Origin: Colocasia esculenta
Taxonomy: Eukaryota; Streptophyta; Magnoliopsida; Alismatales; Araceae
Length of the DNA stretch: 64,000 nucleotides
Assembly (NCBI GenBank): GCA_014218235.1
Contig: CM024760.1
Coordinates: forward strand, 67,148,961 to 67,212,960
Direction: 5' to 3'
Shown piece by piece: positions 11,072 to 19,885 of the stretch (its first letter is position 1; each line of letters opens with the position of its first letter). The notes under the pieces are model-generated. The model saw nothing but the letters and a program-made list of their open reading frames with translations. It did not search any database and was not told where the DNA came from. A program made the position numbers and the translations under genes.

Positions 11072-11930
11072 TGATACTAGTGATAGTGAAGAGGAACCCA
11101 TTCAAATTAAGTTGGGGGGAGAGAACAAAGGGAAAGAGAAGGCATATGAAGATCCAAACTTACCAACCAAAAGTGTCATTTCCAAGTGCTTTAGAATCCA
11201 AGCCCATTAAGAAGAAGAAGAAGTCGGTGTAAGATGAGAATTGTTGGAATTGTTCAAACAAGTCCACATCAATATTCCACTCTTGCATGCCATCAAGCAT
11301 GTCCCAACTTATGCTAAATTTCTTAAAGATCTTTGCACTCCAAGAAGGGAGTCCAAGACTGCAATTCAGAAAATCTGGCTCTCTGAAGATGTTAGTGCAG
11401 TATTGACAAACCACCTCCCTAGGAAGCTGAAGGACACTAGTGCTCCCCTCATTTCATGTGATATAGGTGGTATAACCTTTGATCGTGCCCTTTTTGATTT
11501 AGGGTCAAGTGTCAATATTCTCCCCACCTTCATTTATGAACAATTCAACATTGGGGAACTTAAGCCCGCGTCCATCATTCTGTAGCTGGCCAATCATTCG
11601 GTCAAGACTCCACGAGGATTGATAGAGGATGTGATTGTTAAAGTCAATGATTGTTATTTTCCAGTGGACTTTCTCATCCTTGATATGTCTACCAACCAGG
11701 AGTTGAGACACACTTCTATCATTCTTGGTCATCCCTTCCTCGCCACTGCCAAAGCCAACATCAACTGTGCTACGGGGATGATGGACATTTCATTTGGAGG
11801 ACAAACGGTCTCTCTTAATGTGTTCAAAGCCTCTAAATATCCAGACCAAGAAGAAGAATGTCATTATGTAGACATTTTGACTAAGCTCATTGATAATGAT
11901 TTGGATGTTGACAGTTGGAGGAGACCAAAG
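11072..11930 (+). pseudogene. ATH-1 protease region
   Basis: This is a retropepsin-like aspartic protease. The active site reads FDLGSSVNILP; Athila-type proteases carry DLG(A/S) where others have D(S/T)G, and ATH-2 has LDLGASVNLLP. A TAG at about 11583 replaces the glutamine codon of ATH-2 (VILQLDDHS). The frame then resumes through IILGHPFLATAKANI, the C-terminal beta-hairpin of the fold. Upstream linker ELLELFKQVHINIPLL matches ATH-2 nearly residue for residue. Confidence 0.8.
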
Positions 11931-12935
11931 CCCTATATGATTCACCACTCCATTCTACTCTTTGGCCCAAAGTTGAACCTTTGTCGGCCTTGCAATCTGA
12001 ACCTGCTCTTCCATCACTTCAAAGCCCTCCAGATCTTGAGCTTAAATCTCTTCCAGACTCCCCAAGTATGTATTCCTAGGCCCAAACCAAACTTTGTCTA
12101 TTATCATTGCCTCCAACCTAAACCCTACCCAAGAAGCCCAATTGATAAAAGTCTTAGGGGAACATAGGGGTGCCATAGGTTGGACAGTGGCCGACCTTAA
12201 AGGGATCAGTCCATCTATTTGCATGCACCACATCTACTTGGAGGACAATGCTAAACCAATCCGGGAAACACAAAGGAGGTTAAATCCCAACATGAAAGAA
12301 GTGGTGAAGAAGGAAGTAGTGAAGTGGCTAGATGCTGGCATTGCTTATCCAATATCAGATAGCCAGTAGGTTAGCCCAACCTAAGTGGTTCCCACGAAGT
12401 CTGGGCTGACAGTTGTGAAAAATGAACAAGGAGAGGAAATACCCACTAGATTGACCACGGGGTGGAGAGTGTGCATAGACTATAGAAAGCTCAATGCCAT
12501 GACCAAGAAAGATCACTTTCCACTCCCATTCATGGATCAAATTCTTGAGAAACTAGCGGGCCAACAATTTTTTTGTTTTTTGGATGGTTATTCTGGGTAC
12601 AATCAAGTGACAATTTACTAAGAAGATCAAGAAAAGACTACTTTCACTTGTCCTTATGGCACATTTGCTTTTAGGAGAATGCCATTCAAACTTTGCAATG
12701 CACCAGCCACTTTTCAAAGGTGCATGATGGCCATCTTCTCAGATATGGTGGGAGAATTCCTTGAGGTATTCATGGATGATTTTTCTATATATGGGGATTC
12801 ATTTGAAAAATGTCTAAAAATTTTGGAGAAAGTTTTGGCTAGATGTGTGGAAACAAACTTGGTGCTCAGTTGGGAGAAGAGCCACTTTATGGTTCAAGAG
12901 GGCATAGTCTTAGGCCACATTGTGTCTAAGCATGG
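11931..12935 (+). pseudogene. ATH-1 reverse transcriptase, truncated
   Basis: From 12094 the frame is constant: GAIGWTVADLKGISPSICMH, then LNPNMKEVVKKEVVKWLDAG, CIDYRKLNAMTKKDHFPLPF, FLDGYSGYNQV, MPFKLCNAPATFQRC and the catalytic box VFMDDFSIYG. In-frame stops replace W and Q of DSQWVSPTQV (12367-12384), and another lies at about 12619. The frame ends in the thumb after LGHIVSKHG, where the TAT-2 LTR is inserted. RNase H and integrase are therefore absent. Confidence 0.88.
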
Positions 12936-13523
12936 TGTTGCTGCGTGAGCAAAAGAGGGTTAACCGGATTCAACCCAGATGGGCCCCAAGGTGGTGGCGT
13001 GTCGTTGTCGGCGAAGGTCGAACGGGGCTTCTACCTGTAAGAAAAACCACCGAGTCGCCCCGGTGGGTAAGCTCTTCGACGCTTAAGTCAGAATAGAGAA
13101 GAAGGAGAAAAAAGAGTTCTAATGCCACGAGTAGCATGCCTCTGTCCGGCTGTGTCCCCTATGCTTTTATAGTGGAGTCCCGTTAGGCTGGTGGCTATCC
13201 ATTACCTTGTTTGGGGGTTCCCTCGTTATGATGGAGGGAGGTTTCTCTGGGCAGGGGGCGGGATCACCGGGGGCCTCCCTGGATCGTAGCTGGTGATTGC
13301 CAGCTATAAGTGGAGATTGCGACGCCGTGTCCCAGAATCCTGGGGCATTGCCATACCAAGCGTGCAGAGATGATGGGAGCTCAGTCAGATAGGCTTACCC
13401 TGTTTAGTGTCCAAGTCTCCTTCGGTTCTTGGATCAGTCGAGAACCTCGACGTCTGGGTCGTCGGATCGCCGGGCCTTGACGATAAGGTCGGCGTCAGTT
13501 ACCGAGGCTAACAATCGGCATCA
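12936..13523 (-). repeat. 3' LTR of TAT-2
   Basis: About 588 bp. On the minus strand it starts TGATGCCGAT and ends CAGCAACA; it matches the TAT-3 LTR (19248-19835) in length and nearly throughout in sequence. A TATA box (GCTTTTATAG on the plus strand, 13163-13172) is at the same place as in TAT-3. The adjacent GGGGGG tract supports a 3' LTR. Confidence 0.88.
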
Positions 13524-13545
13524 CTGGCCCCCCAGGTTCTTGTCG
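13524..13545 (-). other. polypurine tract of TAT-2
   Basis: On the minus strand AACCTGGGGGGCCAG directly precedes the LTR start TGATGCC. This is the plus-strand primer site expected 5' of a 3' LTR. Confidence 0.7.
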
Positions 13546-13869
13546 GGGAGACTGCTAGACCCGATGAGAAGCCAGGCGAGATTTGACAACGTCCATAGTA
13601 CGCGCAAACTGAGGCCGACTTCGCCGATGCTGACTTTTGGTATGCGTCTGACATAATGCATGGGAGATCGTGCACTTAATGGTTGATTTGAGAGGTCGAT
13701 CGCGGCGCGATTGTCTCGATTCCCCTGTTAATGATGGCATTACCTGTACGACAGTGAACGTTACCGATCCGAGTGAATGTCTCGCATCCGTTGGTCTTCT
13801 AACGTGTGGCGGTGTCCCGTCCGTTCAACCCTTTTGATGCGCCCGGGTTCGTTCGATCGTTTTAGGCTG

Positions 13870-13886
13870 TTGGGCCAATAAATAGG
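13870..13886 (+). promoter_or_regulatory. possible promoter of the antisense ORF
   Basis: CCAATAAATAGGCGG combines a CCAAT box and a TATA-like ATAAATAG, about 150 bp upstream of the ATG at 14029, on the strand of the antisense ORF. No experimental support; position is the main argument. Confidence 0.3.
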
Positions 13887-14028
13887 CGGATCGTTTGCGG
13901 AGAAAGGGTTACAAGCTTCTCTTCCTGGGGGTGATCTTCGACGAATGAGGCATGTTCTTTCGACGTCGTGCGTTCTTCCGATGTCATTTTTTCCACTCAG
14001 ACCTGCTCTTTTTTCTTCGAGGTAAGCG

Positions 14029-14916
14029 ATGAGTCCCTCAACGTCTCAATCCCCTCGTGACGAGTCTTCCTCTAGGACAGATAGTGACGCTCCTTCTGCC
14101 TATGATTGGAACTCTGGTACCTTTGTTTACGGCCCGGTAGAGGAGGGTTTTCTTCTGAGAGTCCAACCCGGGGGCTATGTCCCCCATGCTCCTTCTGCTC
14201 ACACTGCGGGGGATCGTCGTCTGGCCGATAATGTTGCTGATGCGTGGTGCCAGACGGACTCCGCGAATTTCAAGTGGGTCCGGAAACGTTTGAGTCCCTC
14301 CCTTCCGGCCGACGTCGTGTTTTTCGCCAATAAATATTTCCGGGCACACTACGTTCTAGAGAAGGGGGTTTGCATATACGCTGAGGCGGTTCGCGCCGGC
14401 CTGCGCTTCCCTTTCCATCCTTTTACCATAACCTTGCTTTTTGAACTCGGCGCTGCCCCTTCCCAGTTGACACCAAACTCGTGGCGGACGATCATCAGTT
14501 TCTTAGCCGTCTGCGTATCGGCCAGCGTGCCTCCTACTCTTCGTCTTTTCTTCTATTGCTTTGCTGTCAAACCTTTCGGCGATTGGCTTTACTTCTCGGC
14601 CCGAACTGGGCGTCAGATTCTTAACCGTCTTCCATCGTCCGTCCATGGATGGAAGAGAAGTTTCGTCTTCCTATACTGTCCTTCCGGTTGGCCCTTTCCG
14701 ACCGAGTGGTCGGAGGTAGATGTCCGAAGCAAGGCGTTTGGGCCACCTAGGCTTAGCAAGTCCGAGCTTTTGGACTTCTCCTACTTAAAGGGAGCAGAGA
14801 GACCCGACCTGATCGAACCAACCGACGAGTTGCTCGAGCTGATTGCTGAAGGCTTAGAAGGTCGTCGTTACCCTATCTTTTGTGTTTTTCTTAGAAATTC
14901 TTTGATATTTTTCTGA
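14029..14916 (+). CDS. TAT-2 antisense ORF, N-terminal part
   Basis: A 295-codon open frame on the plus strand, antisense to TAT-2 pol, between integrase and 3' LTR. It has the features of the family annotated as putative gypsy-type transposon protein (Transposase_28-like): an acidic N-terminus, then FVYGPVEEGFLLRVQPGGYV, VRAGLRFPFHPFTITLLFEL and QLTPNSWRTIISFLAVC. The biochemical role is unknown. A likely intron (14861-14939) would remove the last 18 codons and join to 14942 onward. It is one of the longest unbroken frames in the window. The start is the first ATG, 13 bases after TTTTCTTCGAGG. Confidence 0.65.
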   Translation: MSPSTSQSPRDESSSRTDSDAPSAYDWNSGTFVYGPVEEGFLLRVQPGGYVPHAPSAHTAGDRRLADNVADAWCQTDSANFKWVRKRLSPSLPADVVFFANKYFRAHYVLEKGVCIYAEAVRAGLRFPFHPFTITLLFELGAAPSQLTPNSWRTIISFLAVCVSASVPPTLRLFFYCFAVKPFGDWLYFSARTGRQILNRLPSSVHGWKRSFVFLYCPSGWPFPTEWSEVDVRSKAFGPPRLSKSELLDFSYLKGAERPDLIEPTDELLELIAEGLEGRRYPIFCVFLRNSLIFF

Positions 14917-14939
14917 TGAATTGGTTGGTTTTTCTACAG
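14861..14939 (+). other. candidate intron in the TAT-2 antisense ORF
   Basis: The donor is GAAG|GTCGTC and the acceptor TTGGTTTTTCTACAG|TG, with a T-rich 79-bp interior. Without splicing the frame stops at 14914. Splicing leaves one base of a codon, completed by TG, and reads directly into ATGGCTGACGCG in frame. Inference only. Confidence 0.45.
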
Positions 14940-15843
14940 TGATGGCTGACGCGGCCTCCCCTGCCAGCGGGGTGAATGGGCCCTTCCTTGGCCGACATTG
15001 CGAGAGCTTGCCGGGGCAAGAAACGTCCCGAGAGACACATCACAGAAAGGCCCGAGTCCTCGGTCGAACCAGGCGAGAAGGGGGAACATAGCTCGGGGGC
15101 CGCCGTCTCGCAGTTGGTGGTTGAAGAGAGGCCGACGAAGCGCCTCCAGCCTTCGACGCCGTCCTCGTCAGCGGTGCCTCCCGAGCTACCTCGGATCAAG
15201 ATTCTGCTTGACCAAGTCAACAGGGGTCAGAGCACAGTACCTGCGGAGCTGAAGGCGGATGCCCTCGGGAAGTCCCCGAGGAGGCTGGTTAGCGAATATT
15301 ATGCCTCGGTGCTGTCACAGATGGCGATTTTTGATGCTTTCGTCCATCGGGCTGAGGTAAAAAGGGAATCTGCCAACAAACGAATAGCTGAGGCTGAGGC
15401 GAAGGCCGCGTCGGAGATGTCCCTTCGTCGAAAGGAAGCTGAGGAGGCGGAGAAAGTAGAAAGTGAGCTGGGATCGTCCTTGGAGGCCGAGAAAAAAGGC
15501 GTTGGAAGTGGCAGATAAAGCTTTGGCCGTTGAGGTTGCGTCGCACAAGCGATCACAGGAGCGGATGGCTCAGCTCGTGGCCGATGAGCGCGCGGCAGCA
15601 ATACGGGAGTACCGATCCTTCGACGAGTTAGCTGAGGAGATTGGTGGGCTGTTCCAGGAGGGCTACAATGATTTCCTCGCCCGCGTTGCTGAGCTCTTCC
15701 CCCACCTCGACCTCTCGGCTGCTCGTGAAGCAAAGGAGGACACCAAGGGCGAGGTCACCGCCGTTGTAGAAGAGGCCATGACCAAAGCGGCCGACAAGAT
15801 ATATGTTGAGGCGGCCGAGAAAGTTGTGGCCGAGGACTTGTAA
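14940..15843 (+). pseudogene. TAT-2 antisense ORF, coiled-coil part
   Basis: After the candidate intron the protein would start MADAASPASG. A single-base frameshift at about 14976-14990 leads into the 14976-15518 frame (MGPSLADIARACRGKKRPE). A second shift, in the A-run near 15490, leads to the 15463-15843 frame, which ends KVVAEDL. From about 15350 onward the residues are Glu/Ala/Lys-rich with heptad character (AEVKRESANKRIAEAEAKAA), indicating a coiled coil. It is probably the C-terminal half of one antisense protein with 14029-14860. No enzymatic motif is visible. Confidence 0.6.
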
Positions 15844-15954
15844 GCCCGTTTAACTTGTTCAATATGTCTGGACCACTTTGTTGAACCATGGCCGAGGACT
15901 TGTAAGCGAAACGATCTCGTTATGAGTTTTTGTTTGTCCACGCATAATCGAACG

Positions 15955-16315
15955 CGAGTGCTGAAGCGACCTCGTTCACTAGAGTGCCAAAGCGACCTCG
16001 TCAGTAAGTTAGAGTGCCGAAGCGACCTCGTCAGCGAGTTAGAGTGCCGAAGCGACCTCGTTTTGCGAGTTTGAGTGCCGAAGTGACCTCGTCAGTGAGT
16101 TAGAGTGCCGAAGCGACCTCGTCAGTGAGTTAGAGTGCCGAAGCGACCTCGTTTTGTGAGTTTGAGTGCCGAAGCGACCTCGTTAGTGAGTTAGAGTGCC
16201 GAAGCGACCTCGTCAGTGAGTTAGAGTGCCGAAGCGACCTCGTTTTGCGAGTTTGAGTGCCGAAGCGACCTCGTCAGTGAGTTAGAGTGCCGAAACGACC
16301 CCATTTTGCGAGTAT
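15955..16315. repeat. 30-bp tandem array with AAB higher-order pattern
   Basis: Twelve units of about 30 bp share the core GTGCCGAAGCGACCTCGT. They end either in CAGTGAGTTAGA (type A, with variants) or TTTTGCGAGTTTGA (type B). Units 2-12 read A A B A A B A A B A B, a trimer of about 91 bp. The array lies between TAT-2 integrase and its antisense ORF, where Tat elements often carry variable tandem repeats. Confidence 0.9.
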
Positions 16316-16317
16316 CA

Positions 16318-17576
16318 TGCGAAATATTTTCGCAAGTGCTCGGCATTCCACGTCCTCGGGACGATGGTTCCGCCGAGGTCCTCAAGTCGATAAGCACCAT
16401 TGCCGAGGTTCTCCGAGACTCGGTAGGGTCTTTCCTAGGCAGCCGCCGACTTCCCACTAGCTGACTTGGGGTTCAAAACCGAAAGCTTTCTTAAGACCAA
16501 GCTCCCGACGTTGAAGCTTCTCTTCATGACGTTCCTGTCAAAGCTTCTCTTTACCCTTCTCTGATATGCCTCCATTCTTGCCGATGCCTTTGCTCGCTTT
16601 TTCTCGATCAGGTCTAATTCGGCACGAAGAGAGGTTTCATTCATCTCCTGATTGAAGCCGACGACTCTTCCGGAGGGGGCAAGAATCTCTACTGGGGTGA
16701 CGGCTTCCACTCCGAAAGCGAGGGCGTACGGTGATTCTTGTGTTGCTTCCCGCGGCGTGGTGCGGTACGCCCATAGGATGTGAAGGAGCTCGTCCGTCCA
16801 TCGTCCCTTGTGGTCTTCTAACCTTCTTTTAAGTCCTTCCAAAATCGTTCGGTTTGTCACCTCGGCCAACCCGTTGGACTGGGGGTGCGACACTGAGGAA
16901 AAGTGGTGATCCACGCCTAGGGATGCGCAATTACGCCGAAAGAGGGTGTTGTCAAATTGTCTACCGTTGTCGGTGATGATTGTTTTGGGGACGCCGAACC
17001 TGCATATGATATTTTTCCAAACAAAACCCCAAGCGTTGGTGTCAGTAATCTTTGCTAATGGCTCGGCTTCCACCCACTTTGTGAAATAATCCACGCCTAC
17101 TATGACGAACTTCATCTGGCCTGCCGCTGGCGGGAATGGACTGAGAATGTCCATTCCCCATTGCGCGAAAGGCCATAGCGAAGTCAATGGCCTGAGCTCG
17201 GCTGGAGGTCGTCGATCGATCTTGCCGAAGAGTTGGCATTGGTGGCACTTCTTCACATGCCTTTCTGCATCTTTTAGCGGCGTCGGCACCAATAACCCTG
17301 TCGTGTGATCCTTCTGACAAGAGATCTAGCCCCCACATGGCTTCCGCAAGTTCCTTCATGGACTTCGCTGATGATTTCCTCGGTGTGACCAGGGGGAATG
17401 CATCGGAGGTGCGGATAACTAAAGCCCTTCGTATATAGGTCTTCGCCGATGAGGAAGAACCTCGTCGCTCGCCTCTTGGTCTTGTCGGCCTCAATTTTAT
17501 CGTCGGGAAGAAGATCACTCTTGATGAAATCTATCAAGGGTGTCATCCAAGTTGTCAGGTTGCTGATGCACATCAT
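16318..17576 (-). pseudogene. TAT-2 integrase
   Basis: The zinc finger H residues are in EVHEGTCGSH and the cysteines in VKKCHQCQLFG, with a frameshift between them at about 17290-17310. The core is intact from 17292 on: D in WGMDILSPF, D in IITDNGRQF and E in GLAEVTNRT. The frame runs to a TAG at 16435 that replaces the tryptophan of the GPY/F tail (compare RWEGPYRV in TAT-1). It then continues in frame (YRVSENLGNGAYRLEDLGG) to a natural stop near 16318. With one frameshift and one amber codon it is the least decayed integrase of the Tat copies here. Confidence 0.88.
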
Positions 17577-18490
17577 TTCTTTGGCAGGCGCGGAGGGTTC
17601 GATTAGCTCCTCAACTAGTACAGACGAATGTGTTTCCGACGATGATGAGGCGAATTTGGATAACGCGTCGGCCTGCGAATTTTCTCCTCACGGGATCTTT
17701 AACAGCTCGACTGAATCGAAATCAGCGAGTAGCCGACTAACCTCGGTCATGTAAGATGCAAGTTTCACTTCTTTTGTTTCAAACTCATGTGCCACCTGAC
17801 TCACGACTAGCTGAGAGTCGCTGAAAATGGTGACCCTTTTCGCCCCGAGGGACTTCGCCCTTTTTAGCCCTGAGATAACAGCCTCGTATTCGGCCACGTT
17901 GTTAGAAGCATCGAAGCCAAAACGAACTGCATACCTTAGAACAAGCCCGTCAGGAGAATGGAGGACTACTCCCGCGCCGCTCCCCTGGGAATTTGAGGCT
18001 CCATCAACGAACATCTTCCAGCGCTCATCGTCTTCTTCCTCTCCCTCTTGCCTTCTTGTCGTTCCCTCGGAAATGAAGTCCGCCAGAGCCTGAGCCTTGA
18101 TGCGACCCAAGGTTTGAAAGTGATGTCGAACTCCCCGAGCTCTATGGCCCACTTGGCCAACCTCCTCGAGACCTCGGGTCGGGTGAGGATCTCCTTTATG
18201 GGGACGTCGATGAGAACGATGATTTTGTGTGCCTGAAAATATGGTCATAATCTCCTCGCGGCCGTCACGAGGGCGTATGCCACCTTTTTGAGGTCTGTGT
18301 AGCGTTTGCTCCGCTCCCCGCAACGCTTTGCTCGTATAGTACACCGGAAGATGGTTGCGATTCTCCTCCCATACGAGCACCGAGCTGATAGAGTGTGGTG
18401 TTGTTGAAAGGTACAATAGTAGATCTTCCCCGACTATCAGCTTACTCAGCGTAGGAACATGTGCCAAGTGCGTCTTGAGGTCGTCGAAAG
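17300..18490 (-). pseudogene. TAT-2 RNase H regions (degenerate and archaeal-type)
   Basis: The degenerate gypsy RNase H (18490 to about 18090) hides two compensating frameshifts. Between about 18310 and 18110 the open frame encodes a nonsense stretch (RPRDGREEIMTIF), while the true sequence (LAKWAIELGEFDITFKP) sits in another frame. The second RNase H follows with D in MFVDGASN, E in NVAEYEAV, D in FSDSQLV and D in QADALSK. A TGA at 17688-17690, probably from CGA, interrupts it just before the last motif. The frame then stays open through the linker to integrase. Confidence 0.85.
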
Positions 18491-19240
18491 CTTTTTGGCA
18501 CTCCTTGGTCCATTCGCAGCGCCCTCTTCTTAGCACTTCGAAGAAGGGCTTACATCTTTCCACCGACCTGGACATAAATCTGCTTAGAGCAGTAACCCTA
18601 CCATTCAACCGTTGGACCTCCTTAATTGTTCTTGGGGGTGTCATGTTTACGATGGCCTGTATTTTGTCGGGGTTGACGTCGATTCCTCTGTTGGAGACGA
18701 GGTAACCAAGGAATTTCCACGTGCGTACGCCGAAGACGCACTTCTCCGGGTTGAGCTTCATTTCGAATCGCTTTAGTACCTTGAATGCCTCGGCCAGGTC
18801 TTGGACATGATCCTCGGCGCGTCGGCTTTTCACCAGCATGTCGTCGATGTATATTTCCATTGTCTTCCTGATTTGTTGCTCGAACATTGTGTTGACGAGC
18901 CATTGGTATGTGGCACCTGCATTCTTTAACCCAAATGGCATTCGAGTGAAGCAGTATAGACCTTTTTCTGTGATGAACGATGTCTTTTCCTCGTCGTTGT
19001 GCGCCATTCTGATTTGATGGTATCCTGAGTATGCGTCGAGGAACCTAAGAAGCTCGTGCCCTGCTGTGGAGTCGATGAGCTGATCGATGCGAGGCAGAGG
19101 GTAGCTATCCTTGGGGCAAGCTTTGTTCAGGTCGGTGAAGTCTACGCACATTCTCCGCTACCCATTAGCCTTGCGTACGAGGACGACGTTGGCGACGCAT
19201 TCGGGGTAGAAAGTGTCTCTGATGGTCCCTGCTCGCAGGT
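18491..19240 (-). pseudogene. TAT-2 reverse transcriptase, N-terminally truncated
   Basis: Begins inside YLRAGTIRD, where TAT-3 abuts. It contains CVDFTDLNKACPKDSYPLPR, LDAYSGYHQIRMA, RMPFGLKNAGATYQ and the catalytic box IYIDDMLVK, all intact. A TAG near 19167 replaces the glutamine of KANGQW seen in TAT-3, so the open frame starts only at 19151. The thumb (KFLGYLVSNRGIDVNPDKI) is intact. Protein identity to TAT-3 RT (22350-22889) is very high by eye. Confidence 0.9.
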
Positions 19241-19247
19241 ATGCCAG

Positions 19248-19835
19248 TGATGCCGATCGTTAGCCTTGGTAATTGACGCTGACCTTATAGTCAAGGCTCA
19301 GCGATCCGACGACCCCGACGTCGAGGTTCTCGGCTGATCCAAGAACCGAAGGAGACTTGGATGCTAAACAGGGTAAGCCTGTCTGACTCAGCGCCCATCA
19401 TCTCTACACGCTTGGTATGGCAATGCCCCAGGATTCCGGGACACGGCGTCGCAATCTCCACTTATAGCTGGCAATCACCAGCTACGATCCAGGGAGGCCC
19501 TCGATGATCGCACCCCCTGCCCAGAGAAACCTCCCTCCATCATAACGAGGGAACCCCCAAACAAGGTAACGGATAGCCACCAGCCTAACGGGACTCCACT
19601 ATAAAAGCATAGGGGACACAGCCAGACAGAGGTATGCTACTCGTGGCATTAGAACTCTTTTTTCTCCTTCTTCTCTATTCTGACTTAAGCGTCGGAGAGC
19701 TTACCCACCGGGGCGACTCTGTGGTTTTTCTTGCAGGTAGAAGCCCCGTTCGACCTTCGCCGACGACGACACGCCACCACGTTGGGGCCCATTCGGGTTG
19801 ACTCCGGTTAACCCTCTTTTTCTCACACAACAACA
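19248..19835 (+). repeat. 5' LTR of TAT-3
   Basis: About 588 bp from TGATGCCGAT to CACAACAACA, three bases before the PBS sequence TGGCGCC. TATA box CTATAAAAGC at 19599-19608. The same LTR occurs inverted at 12936-13523. The bases just left of it (ATGCCAG) leave the exact start uncertain by about six bases. Confidence 0.88.
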
Positions 19836-19837
19836 TT

Positions 19838-19855
19838 TGGCGCCGTCTGTGGGAA
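19838..19855 (+). other. primer binding site of TAT-3
   Basis: TGGCGCCGTCTGTGGGAA, identical to TAT-1; tRNA-Arg type by recollection of Tat/Ogre elements. Confidence 0.8.
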
Positions 19856-19885
19856 CTCTTTACTTCGAGCAAAAAGCCACTTCCC

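Larger units (their letters stand above)
6712..12935 (+). mobile_element. ATH-1: 3'-truncated Athila-like Ty3/gypsy element
   Basis: 5' LTR (6712-8208), Asp-type PBS, a 1.2-kb leader, gag with a zinc knuckle, protease and RT up to the thumb. It is inserted in the TAT-1 antisense ORF region. The element stops at 12935, where the 3' LTR of TAT-2 begins inside the RT gene; its distal half is absent. ATH-2 (minus strand) is a second Athila-like element with clearly similar protein and leader but a different LTR, so they are not two halves of one element. Confidence 0.88.
12936..19247 (-). mobile_element. TAT-2: Tat-like Ty3/gypsy element, 5'-truncated
   Basis: Read on the minus strand: RT (from about 19240), degenerate RNase H, second RNase H, integrase (to about 16318), a 30-bp tandem array, an antisense ORF pair (on the plus strand), PPT and 3' LTR. 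Its gag, protease and 5' LTR are missing because TAT-3 begins at about 19242-19248, in the codons just before RT block 1. It is inserted into the ATH-1 RT. LTR and RT are close relatives of TAT-3. Confidence 0.9.

Noticed and set aside
15955..16315. CRISPR-like repeat array
   Set aside because: The 30-bp units are contiguous with no unique spacers, inside a plant retrotransposon; it is an ordinary tandem array.
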